Made by a program: the position numbers and the translations under genes
From: JBBDNV01 sp040877415
GTDB taxonomy: Bacteria; Planctomycetota; Planctomycetia; Pirellulales; PALSA-1355
NCBI GenBank assembly: GCA_040877415.1
Contig: JBBDNV010000035.1
Coordinates: forward strand, 1-37,334
Direction of reading: 5' to 3'
DNA: 37,334 nucleotides
In this document: one piece after another, positions 24,309 through 33,044 of the stretch
How the letters are laid out: the number at the start of each line of letters is the position of its first letter
How positions within the stretch are numbered: position 1 is the first letter of the stretch
Notes under the pieces: model-generated
The model's database searches: none
Seen by the model: the letters and a program-made list of their open reading frames with translations, nothing else
What the model was told of the DNA's origin: nothing

Positions 24309-25322
24309 CTAGCGTTCCACCGGCGGCGGCGGCGGCAACTGCGCACGCGCCCCGCGAGACAGCTCTTCGACGTACTCGCGCAGCAGCCCGTAAGTGGTTT
24401 GAAACTCTTCGCGTGAGACGAGCTTCTCATACTTGGCAGACCCGACCACGCGGTCGTACTGCTCAAGCGCTTTTTGCAGCGCCTCGAGCCGCGGTGGACT
24501 GCCGCCCTCAAAAACTTCCTTCGGCAGCGCGAGGTACTTGCGCCACCCGTCGTCGACGGTGCCGTAAAGTTGCTTGGCGCTTGTGGCCAATTGCCCGCGT
24601 ACGGTCGTAGCGGCCGCGGCGGGCGCCGGTTCCACTTCGACCGGTGGCGCGACGCGGGTCGTCCCGGTCGCTTGCGCGAGATTTCCTAGCAGACGCATGG
24701 CCGATTCTGGCACGTGCTGGCGATCCTGGCCGAGCTGCGCGCTGTAATACATGCTTTGCGCGACGGGGTTCATTTCAATCACCGTGCCGTCCAGCGAGAT
24801 GCCGGCGAACAATCCCCGGCTGCGCGAGTAGGAGAGGATTTCGGCCCTGAGGTGCGCGTCGGTGGCCGCGGCGGCGTTGCGCCCGACCGGACCCGCGGCC
24901 GCCGAAGCGTCGGCGCCAATCGTGAATTTCCCGTTCAATAACCCCTGAACGCTTTTTTGAGTCATGAACACCAACACGACGTCCGTGCCCTGAATGCCGG
25001 CCTGCCAACCGACGCTGCCGCCGGTGAGCGTGATGAACTGGGGCAAGGTCCACGCCCCGTTGGCGTCGCGTATCATCACGACGCCGTGCCCGCGACGCAC
25101 CGCGGCCACAAAGCCGATCTTGATCACGCCGGGCACGATCGCCACCGCGTGCGCGTCGGCCAAAAGGGCCACGGGGACGCGCCGTCCCGACATCGACATC
25201 GTCTCTCGCAAAACTTCGTCGGCCGTACGCACGGTCGATTCGGGATCGACCCAGGCGGCTGCCGTTCGTGGCGTCAACAGGCCGGCCAGCGACAGCAACA
25301 TCGTCACCGCGTAGAATCGCAT
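24309..25322 (-). CDS. SYLF (DUF500) lipid-binding domain protein
   Basis: 337 residues with a signal peptide (cleavage after AAA, ~23). The SYLF domain spans ~30-215: 'ADAHAVAIVPGVIKIGFVAAVRRGHGVV' in pieces, 'GSVGWQAGIQGTDVVLVFM', and the family's 'YSRSRGLFAGISLDG'. The family binds lipids, particularly phosphoinositides in eukaryotes; bacterial members are periplasmic or outer-membrane-associated and of unclear role. The C-terminal ~120 residues form a helical region with a Pro-rich end (PPPPPVER). GGGAG lies nine bases before the ATG. No operon partner. Confidence 0.9.
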   Translation of the reverse strand: MRFYAVTMLLSLAGLLTPRTAAAWVDPESTVRTADEVLRETMSMSGRRVPVALLADAHAVAIVPGVIKIGFVAAVRRGHGVVMIRDANGAWTLPQFITLTGGSVGWQAGIQGTDVVLVFMTQKSVQGLLNGKFTIGADASAAAGPVGRNAAAATDAHLRAEILSYSRSRGLFAGISLDGTVIEMNPVAQSMYYSAQLGQDRQHVPESAMRLLGNLAQATGTTRVAPPVEVEPAPAAAATTVRGQLATSAKQLYGTVDDGWRKYLALPKEVFEGGSPPRLEALQKALEQYDRVVGSAKYEKLVSREEFQTTYGLLREYVEELSRGARAQLPPPPPVER

Positions 25323-25553
25323 CGATGGACACTCCCTTTGAAACTTGGGTCACGGCGGCTCGCCGGGGGTTTCGGGGCGGTGCAGTTCTACCGGCAAATC
25401 TGGCCCGCGAGCAATCTCGATTGGGGCTCGGACGCCGGGCTATCATTGATAGCTGGCTGGCCGTGGCGGGCGGGTGACTTTTGCTCTGCCGCGGAAGCGT
25501 TAAACTGGGGGCCACGGCGCGCCCGCGCTGGCGACTTAGCACGGAGAAACCCC
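25323..25553. other. Divergent intergenic region
   Basis: Between the SYLF gene and the membrane PQQ gene. It holds a 15-base palindrome at 25439-25453 (listed separately). No convincing promoter hexamers. Confidence 0.4.
25439..25453. promoter_or_regulatory. Palindrome GCTATCATTGATAGC, possible operator
   Basis: Seven-base arms around a single base, in the divergent region between the SYLF and PQQ genes. A regulator-binding site is possible, but no regulator is encoded nearby. Confidence 0.25.
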
Positions 25554-27200
25554 ATGTCAAAGGTCGAATCGTCTCCGCCGGCCCCGCCGCGACTTAGCGT
25601 TCCGCGGCGGATGTGGATCCCCATCGCGGCGCTGGCGCTGTCCGCCGTCGGCATGATCGGCCTCGGCATGTTGCCTTCCGATCGCCTGGCGGTGGGCGAC
25701 CGGCGGTTGTACAGCTTCATCCTCGCCGCCGCGGGTTTCCTGGCGGTCGGGGCCTGGTTCTTTTTCGGTTCGGGAGTGTCGCGCCGGGCGCGAGCCGCAA
25801 GCGCCGTGGTGGTCGGCGGCGTAGTCCTGTTCCTCGTGCTTGGAGTGCGCCGCGTGGAATTCTCGGGCGACATGGATCCCACGTTCGACTTCCGCTGGAC
25901 GCCCGATCGCTTCGCGGTGCTCGAGCAGCATCGCGCGCAGCAACGAGCCGATGGGGGCCTGGCACCGATCCGCGTGGAAGTCGTCCCGGACGACGTGTGG
26001 GAGTATCGCGGAGAGCGGCGCGACGGAATCATCCCGGGACCGAAATTGGCTCGCGACTGGTCGGCAAAGCCGCCGCGGCTCGTGTGGCGCCAACCGGTCG
26101 GCGGCGGCTACGCGTCGTTTGTCGTCGTCGGTCCGACGCTGATCACGATCGAACAGCGCCGCGACCAGGAAGCCGTCGTGGCCTACGACGCCGACACGGG
26201 AATCGAGCGCTGGGTCTACGAATATCCGGCGCTCTTCCACGAAACCCTGGGCGGCGACGGCCCGCGCGGAACGCCGACTTTTCACGACGGCAAACTGTAC
26301 GCGCTGGGGGCGACCGGCGTGCTCTCGTGTCTCGATTTCGTCACCGGCAAGCCCCTCTGGTCGTTCAACATTCTCAATGAAAACGAGTGCGGCAATCTCG
26401 ATTGGGCCATGAGCGGATCGCCGCTCGTTTACGACGACGTGGTGCTCGTCAATCCGGGCAATCAGAAGGGGAGCGCCGCCAGCCGCTCGATCGTCGCCTA
26501 CGCTCTGGCCGACGGAAAACGGCGCTTCGCCGGCGGCGAGTCGCGGGCCGGCTACGCCTCGCCCATGCTCGTGACGCTCGCCGGCGCGCGGCAATTGCTC
26601 ATCTTCGACGCCGTGGGGCTGGCCGGTTTCGACGCGGCCGACGGGCGGGAGCTGTGGCGAGTTCCCTGGAAAAGCGAATGGGACATCAACGCCTCGCAGC
26701 CGATCGTCGTGGACGACGACCGGGTGTTTTTCACCTCGACCTCCGGAGGGGCGCTCGTTCGAATCGGGCAAACCGACGGCCGCTGGTCGGCGGTCGACGC
26801 CTGGAGAAACCGCAACATGAAGTGCGGCTACGCCAGTCCCATCCTCTACCAAGGGCACGTTTACGGCATCGATGAGAACATGCTGGCCTGCGTCGACGTG
26901 TCGACCGGCAAGCGGCTGTGGAAGGCTCGCGGAGGCCAATACGGCCACGGACAGATTCTATTGCGCGACGATTTGCTGGTGGTGCTCTCCGAGGCCGGCG
27001 AACTGGCCCTGGTCGAAGCCTCGCCCGAGCGCTTCAAAGAGCTGGGCCGCATGCCAGCCATCGAGGGCAAGACCTGGAACGTGCCGGTGCTGGTCGGCAA
27101 GCGGATTTTTGTCCGCAATCACCTCGAAATGGCCGCCTACGACTTGCCAACGGAAAAGGCAGAAGGCAGAAGGCAGAAGGCAGAAGGAAATGATCCGTGA
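25554..27200 (+). CDS. Membrane-anchored PQQ-binding-like beta-propeller protein
   Basis: 548 residues from ATG 25554, with GGAG at -9. Three hydrophobic segments at the N-terminus (~20-40, ~54-75, ~82-100) are followed by PQQ/BamB-like propeller blades: 'VVAYDADTGIERWVYEY', 'LSCLDFVTGKPLWSFN', 'GFDAADGRELWRVPW' and 'ACVDVSTGKRLWKARGG'. There are no quinohaemoprotein haem or catalytic Asp/Glu signatures visible, so a structural or scaffold role is as likely as a dehydrogenase. The last ~14 residues (KAEGRRQKAEG...) are encoded by the CAGAAGG heptad repeat and are not typical of the family, so the original C-terminus probably ended near 'YDLPTE'. Confidence 0.85.
   Translation: MSKVESSPPAPPRLSVPRRMWIPIAALALSAVGMIGLGMLPSDRLAVGDRRLYSFILAAAGFLAVGAWFFFGSGVSRRARAASAVVVGGVVLFLVLGVRRVEFSGDMDPTFDFRWTPDRFAVLEQHRAQQRADGGLAPIRVEVVPDDVWEYRGERRDGIIPGPKLARDWSAKPPRLVWRQPVGGGYASFVVVGPTLITIEQRRDQEAVVAYDADTGIERWVYEYPALFHETLGGDGPRGTPTFHDGKLYALGATGVLSCLDFVTGKPLWSFNILNENECGNLDWAMSGSPLVYDDVVLVNPGNQKGSAASRSIVAYALADGKRRFAGGESRAGYASPMLVTLAGARQLLIFDAVGLAGFDAADGRELWRVPWKSEWDINASQPIVVDDDRVFFTSTSGGALVRIGQTDGRWSAVDAWRNRNMKCGYASPILYQGHVYGIDENMLACVDVSTGKRLWKARGGQYGHGQILLRDDLLVVLSEAGELALVEASPERFKELGRMPAIEGKTWNVPVLVGKRIFVRNHLEMAAYDLPTEKAEGRRQKAEGNDP
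27156..27187. repeat. Heptanucleotide tandem repeat (AAGGCAG)4
   Basis: Four perfect units plus a partial one. It lies inside the last codons of the PQQ gene and is read as KAEGRRQKAEG. The same heptad, in rotation CAGAAGG, forms the hairpin at 10539-10633. Confidence 0.9.
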
Positions 27201-27268
27201 TGAGCACGGACTTACCACCAACTCCAACCCCCAATGCTAATTCCCAAACCCCTTACCTGATTTACTGA

Positions 27269-27296
27269 CCCCCGACCCCTGATCCCCGACCCCTGA
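27269..27296. repeat. Heptanucleotide tandem repeat CCCC(C/T)GA, four units
   Basis: CCCCCGA, CCCCTGA, TCCCCGA, CCCCTGA end exactly on the A of the start codon of the VOC-family gene, so the repeat provides the whole leader next to that gene and no ribosome-binding site is present. Confidence 0.85.
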
Positions 27297-27727
27297 TGAG
27301 CATTATCAAGCGACTGGACCACGTTTCCATTGGCGTCAGCGATTTCGAAGCGGCCCGGCGGCTGTTTGTCGACGTGTTGGGCGGAGAGCCGATGCGCGAC
27401 GTGGGCACCAACGAAGCCGAAGGCTTTCAATGGACGACGTTCAAGCTGGGCGGCAAGAAAGTGGAGATCGTCTCGCCCACCAGGCCCGGCGAAGGCGGCG
27501 TCGGCCGCTACCTGGCCAAGCGCGGCGAAGGCTTTCATCACATCTCGATCAGCGTCGAGAATCTCGACGAAGCGATCAAGTACTTCGAGTCCAAAGACCT
27601 CCGCGTGCTGGCCCCCAGCACCGAGAACCCGAACTGGAAGCACTTCTACCTGCATCCCCAGGACACCCACGGCGCCCTGGTGCAGGTGTTCGAGGAAAAC
27701 GAGCACACCCTGTCGCACGCGGATTGA
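27296..27727 (+). CDS. VOC-family protein, methylmalonyl-CoA epimerase-like
   Basis: 143 residues of the vicinal oxygen chelate fold: two beta-alpha-beta-beta-beta units with 'LDHVSIGVSD' at 7-16 and 'FHHISISVEN' in the second half, and 'HGALVQVFEE' with the C-terminal metal-ligand glutamate position. The pattern HxxI ... GFHHI ... LVQVFE is close to methylmalonyl-CoA epimerase, which interconverts (R)- and (S)-methylmalonyl-CoA, but glyoxalase-like enzymes share it and no mutase gene is near. The ATG is inside a heptad repeat with no ribosome-binding site upstream. Confidence 0.8.
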   Translation: MSIIKRLDHVSIGVSDFEAARRLFVDVLGGEPMRDVGTNEAEGFQWTTFKLGGKKVEIVSPTRPGEGGVGRYLAKRGEGFHHISISVENLDEAIKYFESKDLRVLAPSTENPNWKHFYLHPQDTHGALVQVFEENEHTLSHAD

Positions 27728-27805
27728 AAGCGCGACCGCTCGTCATTTCCATGCCTTCTCGGTGTCCTCCTTGTACTCTGTGGCTGATCTTCCGTGCCGT
27801 TCGCG

Positions 27806-29179
27806 TCATTTCGCCGCCGCGGCCACGTTCGTGGCGCTGATGCAATAGATGCGCGCCGACGTGCGGATCAAGAGCTTGTCGCCCACGACCACGGGCGTGG
27901 CCATGCCCATGTCGTCGTCGGCCAGCTTGTTGGCGTGCAGGATTTCGAAATCGCCGCCGGCCTTGATGACGAACGTGACGCCGTCCTCGTTCAGGCAGAA
28001 CAGCTTTCCGTTGTAGGCCCAGGGTGAGCTGGTGAAAGCCCGGCCGTTTGGAATTCGCTTGCGGCCGTAGACTTCCTTGCCCGTCTTGGGGTCGAAGGCC
28101 GCCATGAATCCGCGGTCGTACAGCACGTACAAAACGTTTTCGTAGATGATCGGCGTGGGATGATAGGGGCCGGCCTTTTCCAGCGACCACACGACGTAGT
28201 CGTTGGTGGATTTGGCCGGCGTGGTCGAAATGTCGCCCGTGGCGCCCGGCCGGATGGCGTACAACGGATTTTCGCCCCACAGCACGTGCCCCGCGATCAG
28301 GTACAGCAGTCCGTCGTATTCAAAAGGCGTGGGAATCGCCAGGATCGACTTGCCCTTGATCTTCCACAGCAGATTGCCGTCGAGATCGTAGCTGCGGGCC
28401 CAGCCGATGCCGGAGGTCACCAGCTCGGTCCGCACGTCGTTGGTCCACACGAAGGGCGTGGCGTAATTGGTTTTCTCGTCCTCGCGGTCGATGCGCAACT
28501 TTTCCTCGCCCGTCTTCTTGTCGAGTGCCAGCAGGTACGACTTCTCGTCGTTGTCGTTGATGATGTACACGCGATCCTCGTGCAGCACCGGCGAGATGGC
28601 CGTGCCCCAGCCATATTGTGTTTCCGAGGGTGGAATCAATTTCGACCACAACGGCTTGCCGTCCATGTCGTAGACGAACAGCCCCACGTTGCCGAAATAA
28701 GCGTAGACGCGCTCGCCGTCGGTCGTGGGCGTTTCAGAAGCCAGCGTGTTCTTGATGTGGTGCGTCTTGGCCGGAATGGCCGCGTGCGCGGTCTGGTCCC
28801 AGATTACTTTGCCCGAGTTCAAATCCAGGCACACCACTTTCCACTGGTGCACGTCTTTCGGCTTGGGATACTTGTTGGCGTCGACGTCTTCGAGGTACAG
28901 CCCTTTGCGCGGCTCGCGCATCGTGCCGGTGTTGACGCAGGTGGTCAGGTAAACGCGATTGCCCCACACGATGGGCGACGACCAGGCCAGGCCCGGCACT
29001 TCGGTTTTCCAGAGCACGTTTTCGCTCGTGCTCCAGCGCTGGGGCGGCAGCGACCCGGTTTCCGCGGGCAGGCGCCCGGCCAGAAACTGGGGCACGTTGT
29101 CGGCCCCTGCCGTAGTGCCCGGCGTCGAAAAGGCCCAAAGCAGAATCGCCGTGCCGGCCAGTATCAGGGTGCGCGTCAT
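27806..29179 (-). CDS. Secreted PQQ-binding-like beta-propeller protein
   Basis: 457 residues with an N-terminal signal peptide (MTRTLILAGTAILLWAFSTPGTTAG). Propeller blades recur as 'WSSPIVWGNRVYLTT', 'VVCLDLNSGKVIWDQ', 'LLALDKKTGEEKL', 'YDLDGNLLWKIKGKS' and 'MAAFDPKTGKEVYGRK'. It resembles the PQQ-like/BamB proteins that are abundant in planctomycetes and has no obvious haem site or quinoprotein disulphide. It is unrelated in sequence detail to the PQQ gene at 25554. Divergent from the VCBS gene. Role unknown; protein scaffolding or carbohydrate-related functions are both possible. Confidence 0.88.
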   Translation of the reverse strand: MTRTLILAGTAILLWAFSTPGTTAGADNVPQFLAGRLPAETGSLPPQRWSTSENVLWKTEVPGLAWSSPIVWGNRVYLTTCVNTGTMREPRKGLYLEDVDANKYPKPKDVHQWKVVCLDLNSGKVIWDQTAHAAIPAKTHHIKNTLASETPTTDGERVYAYFGNVGLFVYDMDGKPLWSKLIPPSETQYGWGTAISPVLHEDRVYIINDNDEKSYLLALDKKTGEEKLRIDREDEKTNYATPFVWTNDVRTELVTSGIGWARSYDLDGNLLWKIKGKSILAIPTPFEYDGLLYLIAGHVLWGENPLYAIRPGATGDISTTPAKSTNDYVVWSLEKAGPYHPTPIIYENVLYVLYDRGFMAAFDPKTGKEVYGRKRIPNGRAFTSSPWAYNGKLFCLNEDGVTFVIKAGGDFEILHANKLADDDMGMATPVVVGDKLLIRTSARIYCISATNVAAAAK

Positions 29180-29386
29180 GTGCCCGACTCCGCGAGGAAG
29201 AAAGCGTGATGGGTAAGCCTGCCGCCCGTTCGCGATCCCCGTGCCGCTTTCGGGCTTCCCCCGATGCTAGCCGCCCGTTCGGAGGAGCGTCAAGTATCAA
29301 AAGCATCGCCTTTGGAGAGCGGCGACTCTTTGCCAGCTCAGTTGCCAGTGGTTGCCGCACGTATTGCGGGGTGATACTTTCGAGAC

Positions 29387-31411
29387 ATGGAAGGTCCGAT
29401 CTCTCGCACCCTTGCGAACCGATCCTGCGTGATGCTGGCGGCGGTGATGATTGCCGCCGTTGGGTTCGTCGCGCGTGCAGCCGCCGGCGCGGACGATTTG
29501 AAGCCGCTGGAATACAACCACCCGGGGTTGGTGGTCGACTTGGGCGTGGGACTCTGGGCCTGGCCCGTGCCGTCCGATGCCGACGGCGACGGCGACTTCG
29601 ATCTGATCGTCTCTTGTCCCGACAAGCCGTCGAACGGCGTGTGGCTGTTCGAGAACGCCACCGGCGACACGGCCAAAGTCAAATTCCCGGTCTTTAAGCC
29701 GGCGCGCCGGTTAAGTCACACGGTGCACTACGTTTTGCCCAGCTACGTGGACGGCCAACTGCGCGTGCTGTCGCCCGGCATTGAGTATCCCGACTTCGTT
29801 CGTTCCGGTTTGACCAGTTCGCTGCCGCTGGCCGCGCCCAAAAACGTTCACACGCCGCGCGGCCAGGCGCCCGGCACGCGCAACAAGATCCGGCACAACG
29901 AATGGCGCTATGCCGACTACGACGGCGATGGCCTGGTGGACTTGATCGTGGGAATCGAGGATTGGAGCGACTACGGCTGGGATGACGCGTGGGATGAAAG
30001 GGGCCGCTGGAAAAACGGGCCGCTGCACGGATTCGTCTACTGGCTGCCGAACGTCGGGGCCCAAGAGAACCCCCGCTACAGCCGGCCGGCCCTCGTCACC
30101 GCCGGCGGCAAGCCGGTCGACACGTTTGGGTGCCCGACGCCCAACTTCGCGGATTTCGACGGCGACGGCGATCTGGACTTGCTGTGCGGCGAATTCCTCG
30201 ATCGCTTCACCTACTTCGAAAACGCCGGCACGCGCACCAGCCCCAGTTACGCCGCGGCCCGTCGCCTGCGGGCGCCCGACGGCACGCCGCTGGCGATGGA
30301 CCTCGAGATGATCGTGCCGATCGCGCTGGATTGGGACCGGGACGGCGACTTGGATCTCGTGGTCGGCCAGGAGGACGGCCGCGTGGCCCTTGTCGAGAAC
30401 ATCGGCGGACTGAGCGACGACCGCACGCCGCGGTTTCGGCCGCCGCGCTTTTTCCAACAACAGGCCAAGCTCGTCAAATGCGGCGCGCTGGCCACGCCGG
30501 TCGGATTCGATTGGGACGGTGACGGCGATACCGACATCGTCTCGGGCAACACGGCCGGGTACATCGAGTGGTTCGAGAATTTGAGCGGGCGGGGTGTCGC
30601 GTCGCCCCAATGGGCCGCGCCCAGACGGCTCGAAGCCGGCGGGCAGGTGTTTCGCGTCATGGCCGGCCCCAACGGCAGCATTCAAGGTCCCTGCGAAGCC
30701 AAGTGGGGCTACACCACGCTGTCGGTGGCCGACTGGGATACGGACGGCTTGCCCGACGTCGCGTTCAATTCGATTTGGGGCCGAGTCGGCTGGCTGCGCA
30801 ACATCGGCACGCGCGAAAAGCCAAGACTCGCGGCGCCGCAACCGATCGAAGTCCAGTGGTCCTCTTCGCCGCCGAAGCCGGCCTGGACCTGGTGGACGCC
30901 CGAGGGCAATGAACTGGTCACGCAATGGCGCACCACGCCGGTGGTTTACGATGTCACCGGCGACGGCCTCGCGGATCTGGTCATGCTCGATACCGAAGGG
31001 TACTTGGCGCTCTACGAACGCGCACGCCGCGACGATGCGCTGGTCGTGCTTCCGCCGCGTCGCGCCTTTGTTGACGAGACCGGACGGCCGCTCGTGCTCA
31101 ATGAGGGCAAGGCCGGGCGCAGCGGCCGCCGCAAGCTGTGCATCGGCGATTGGAACGGCGACGGCCGATTCGACATCCTGCTCAATTCGGCCAACGCCGA
31201 AGTGCGCGAGCAGGTCGACGCGCGAGACGGCCGGTGGTTCTTTCGCCGCGCCGGCTCGATTGCAAAGCGGAATATCGAGGGGCACGACGTGAGCCCCACG
31301 CTGGTCGATTTTGACGCCGACGGCAACGGAGATTTTCTGGGCGGCGCCGAAGACGGACATGTTTACTTTCTGGCAAATCCGCGCGCCGCAAAGTCGGCGG
31401 CGGCCCGCTGA
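29387..31411 (+). CDS. Secreted VCBS/FG-GAP beta-propeller protein
   Basis: 674 residues with a signal peptide (cleavage after ~32, ARA/AGA). Nine DxDGDGxxDL-type calcium-binding repeats are seen, near residues 64, 175, 255, 314, 374, 448, 519, 586 and 640 (for example 'DADGDGDFDL', 'DFDGDGDLDL', 'DWNGDGRFDI'). Such repeats build an integrin-like propeller used for binding or adhesion at the cell surface. No catalytic motif. The gene is 14 bases upstream of a sulfatase, followed by another, suggesting a shared operon and a role in binding sulfated polysaccharide. A weakly conserved ribosome-binding site precedes the ATG. Confidence 0.9.
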   Translation: MEGPISRTLANRSCVMLAAVMIAAVGFVARAAAGADDLKPLEYNHPGLVVDLGVGLWAWPVPSDADGDGDFDLIVSCPDKPSNGVWLFENATGDTAKVKFPVFKPARRLSHTVHYVLPSYVDGQLRVLSPGIEYPDFVRSGLTSSLPLAAPKNVHTPRGQAPGTRNKIRHNEWRYADYDGDGLVDLIVGIEDWSDYGWDDAWDERGRWKNGPLHGFVYWLPNVGAQENPRYSRPALVTAGGKPVDTFGCPTPNFADFDGDGDLDLLCGEFLDRFTYFENAGTRTSPSYAAARRLRAPDGTPLAMDLEMIVPIALDWDRDGDLDLVVGQEDGRVALVENIGGLSDDRTPRFRPPRFFQQQAKLVKCGALATPVGFDWDGDGDTDIVSGNTAGYIEWFENLSGRGVASPQWAAPRRLEAGGQVFRVMAGPNGSIQGPCEAKWGYTTLSVADWDTDGLPDVAFNSIWGRVGWLRNIGTREKPRLAAPQPIEVQWSSSPPKPAWTWWTPEGNELVTQWRTTPVVYDVTGDGLADLVMLDTEGYLALYERARRDDALVVLPPRRAFVDETGRPLVLNEGKAGRSGRRKLCIGDWNGDGRFDILLNSANAEVREQVDARDGRWFFRRAGSIAKRNIEGHDVSPTLVDFDADGNGDFLGGAEDGHVYFLANPRAAKSAAAR

Positions 31412-31425
31412 TAGGAGGCTCAACC

Positions 31426-33030
31426 TTGCGTGCCAAAACGTGCCTGGTCCTGGCCATGGCTCTCATCTCTTGCGCGGCCGCCCGGGCGGCGCCTGCCGAG
31501 AAACCCAACATCATCGTCATACTTGTCGACGACATGGGCTTTTCGGACGTCGGCTGCTACGGCGGCGAAATCCCCACTCCGAATATCGACCGCCTGGCCG
31601 CCGGCGGATTGCGCTTCACGCAGTTCTACAACACGGGACGCTGCTGCCCGACGCGCGCCGCGCTGTTGACCGGTTTGTATTCGCACCAGGCCGGCGTGGG
31701 CCACATGATGGGCGACGGACACCTGCCCGGCTATCGCGGTTTTTTGAACGATCGCTGCGTCACGATTGCCGACGTGTTGCGCTCGGCCGGTTACTTCACC
31801 GCGACGACCGGCAAGTGGCACGTCGGCTACGACGCGCCCACGGCCCGGCCGCTCGCGCGCGGCTTCGAGCGGTTTTACGGTTCGGAATCGGGCGGGTTTT
31901 ACTACCGGCCGCCGCGGGATCGCCACGTGATATCGGGCCATACGATCCTCTATTCGCAAGACAATCCGCCGCCGGCCGATTGGTATTCGACCGACGCCTG
32001 GACCGATTTCGGCATTCAATTCATTGACGAGGCGCTGGCCGCCAAGAAGCCGTTCTTCCTGTACCTGGCTCACAACGCGCCGCACTTTCCGCTGCAAGCG
32101 CCGCAGGACGAGATTGCCGGCTTCCGCGGCAAGTACAAGATGGGCTGGGACGCCTTGCGCAAGACCCGCCACGCCAAACAACTTGAGCTGGGCATCGTCG
32201 AGCGACGCTGGCCAATGTCGCCGCGGCCCCCGGGCGTTTCGGCGTGGGATGCGCTCAGCAGCCAACAACAGGATCGGTTCGATCACATCATGGCGATTTA
32301 CGCGGCCTGCGTCGCGCACGTCGACACCAGCATTGGTCGACTGACCGGCGCGCTAGCCGAGCGGGGCGTTCTCGACAACACGCTCATCCTCTTCATGAGC
32401 GACAACGGCGGCAATGCCGAGAGCGGTCCCGGCGGCCGGTTCGACGGCGACGTGCCCGGCTCGGTCGATTCGACCGTCTTCTGCGGTGAGTCGTGGGCCG
32501 TGCTCGAAAACACGCCGTTCCGCCGCTACAAACATTTCAACCACGAGGGCGGCATCGCCACCCCGTTCGTCGCGCACTGGCCGAATGGCATCGCCGACCA
32601 GGGCGGGCTGCGCCACCAGCCGGGGCACGTGATCGACATGATGGCCACCTGTGTGGACGTGGGCGGGGCAACCTACCCTAAAACGTTCGACGGACGCGAC
32701 ATTGCTCCGCCGGAAGGCCGCAGTCTCGTGCCGGCTTTTGCCAATCAGCCGATCGAACGCGACGCGCTGTTCTGGGAACACGAAGGCAACGCCGCGGTGC
32801 GCGTCGGCGATCTGAAACTGGTGCGCATGGGTCGCCAGGGGCCTTGGGAGCTTTACGATCTCGCGGCCGACCGCACGGAGCTCTACGACCTGGCCAAAGA
32901 AAAACCCGAATGGGCGAGTCAACTGACCGCCAAGTGGCAAGCCTGGGCCAAGGGGGCCCACGTAATACCCTATCCGGCGGCGCCAGCGGGCAAAGCCAAG
33001 AAAGCCCGCCAGGCCCGGAAAGCCAACTAA
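31426..33030 (+). CDS. Type I sulfatase (formylglycine-dependent), first of two
   Basis: 534 residues, starting with TTG, chosen because AGGAGG lies seven bases before it; no ATG offers a better site. Signal peptide cleaved near ARA. The sulfatase core begins 'KPNIIVILVDDMGFSD' (metal-binding DD at 35-36), the CxPxR modification motif is 'CCPTR' with Cys73 to be converted to formylglycine, and 'TGKWHVG' and 'FMSDNGG' complete the active site. It is a probable arylsulfatase-like enzyme; no maturation enzyme is encoded in the window. It ends in a Lys/Arg-rich tail (KAKKARQARKAN). Confidence 0.93.
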   Translation: MRAKTCLVLAMALISCAAARAAPAEKPNIIVILVDDMGFSDVGCYGGEIPTPNIDRLAAGGLRFTQFYNTGRCCPTRAALLTGLYSHQAGVGHMMGDGHLPGYRGFLNDRCVTIADVLRSAGYFTATTGKWHVGYDAPTARPLARGFERFYGSESGGFYYRPPRDRHVISGHTILYSQDNPPPADWYSTDAWTDFGIQFIDEALAAKKPFFLYLAHNAPHFPLQAPQDEIAGFRGKYKMGWDALRKTRHAKQLELGIVERRWPMSPRPPGVSAWDALSSQQQDRFDHIMAIYAACVAHVDTSIGRLTGALAERGVLDNTLILFMSDNGGNAESGPGGRFDGDVPGSVDSTVFCGESWAVLENTPFRRYKHFNHEGGIATPFVAHWPNGIADQGGLRHQPGHVIDMMATCVDVGGATYPKTFDGRDIAPPEGRSLVPAFANQPIERDALFWEHEGNAAVRVGDLKLVRMGRQGPWELYDLAADRTELYDLAKEKPEWASQLTAKWQAWAKGAHVIPYPAAPAGKAKKARQARKAN

Positions 33031-33044
33031 AAAGGATCATCGTA

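Noticed and set aside
24957..25553. N-terminal extension of the membrane PQQ protein starting at 24957
   Set aside because: The added segment is antisense to the SYLF gene and is His/Arg-rich; the ATG at 25554 has a ribosome-binding site and is followed by membrane helices.
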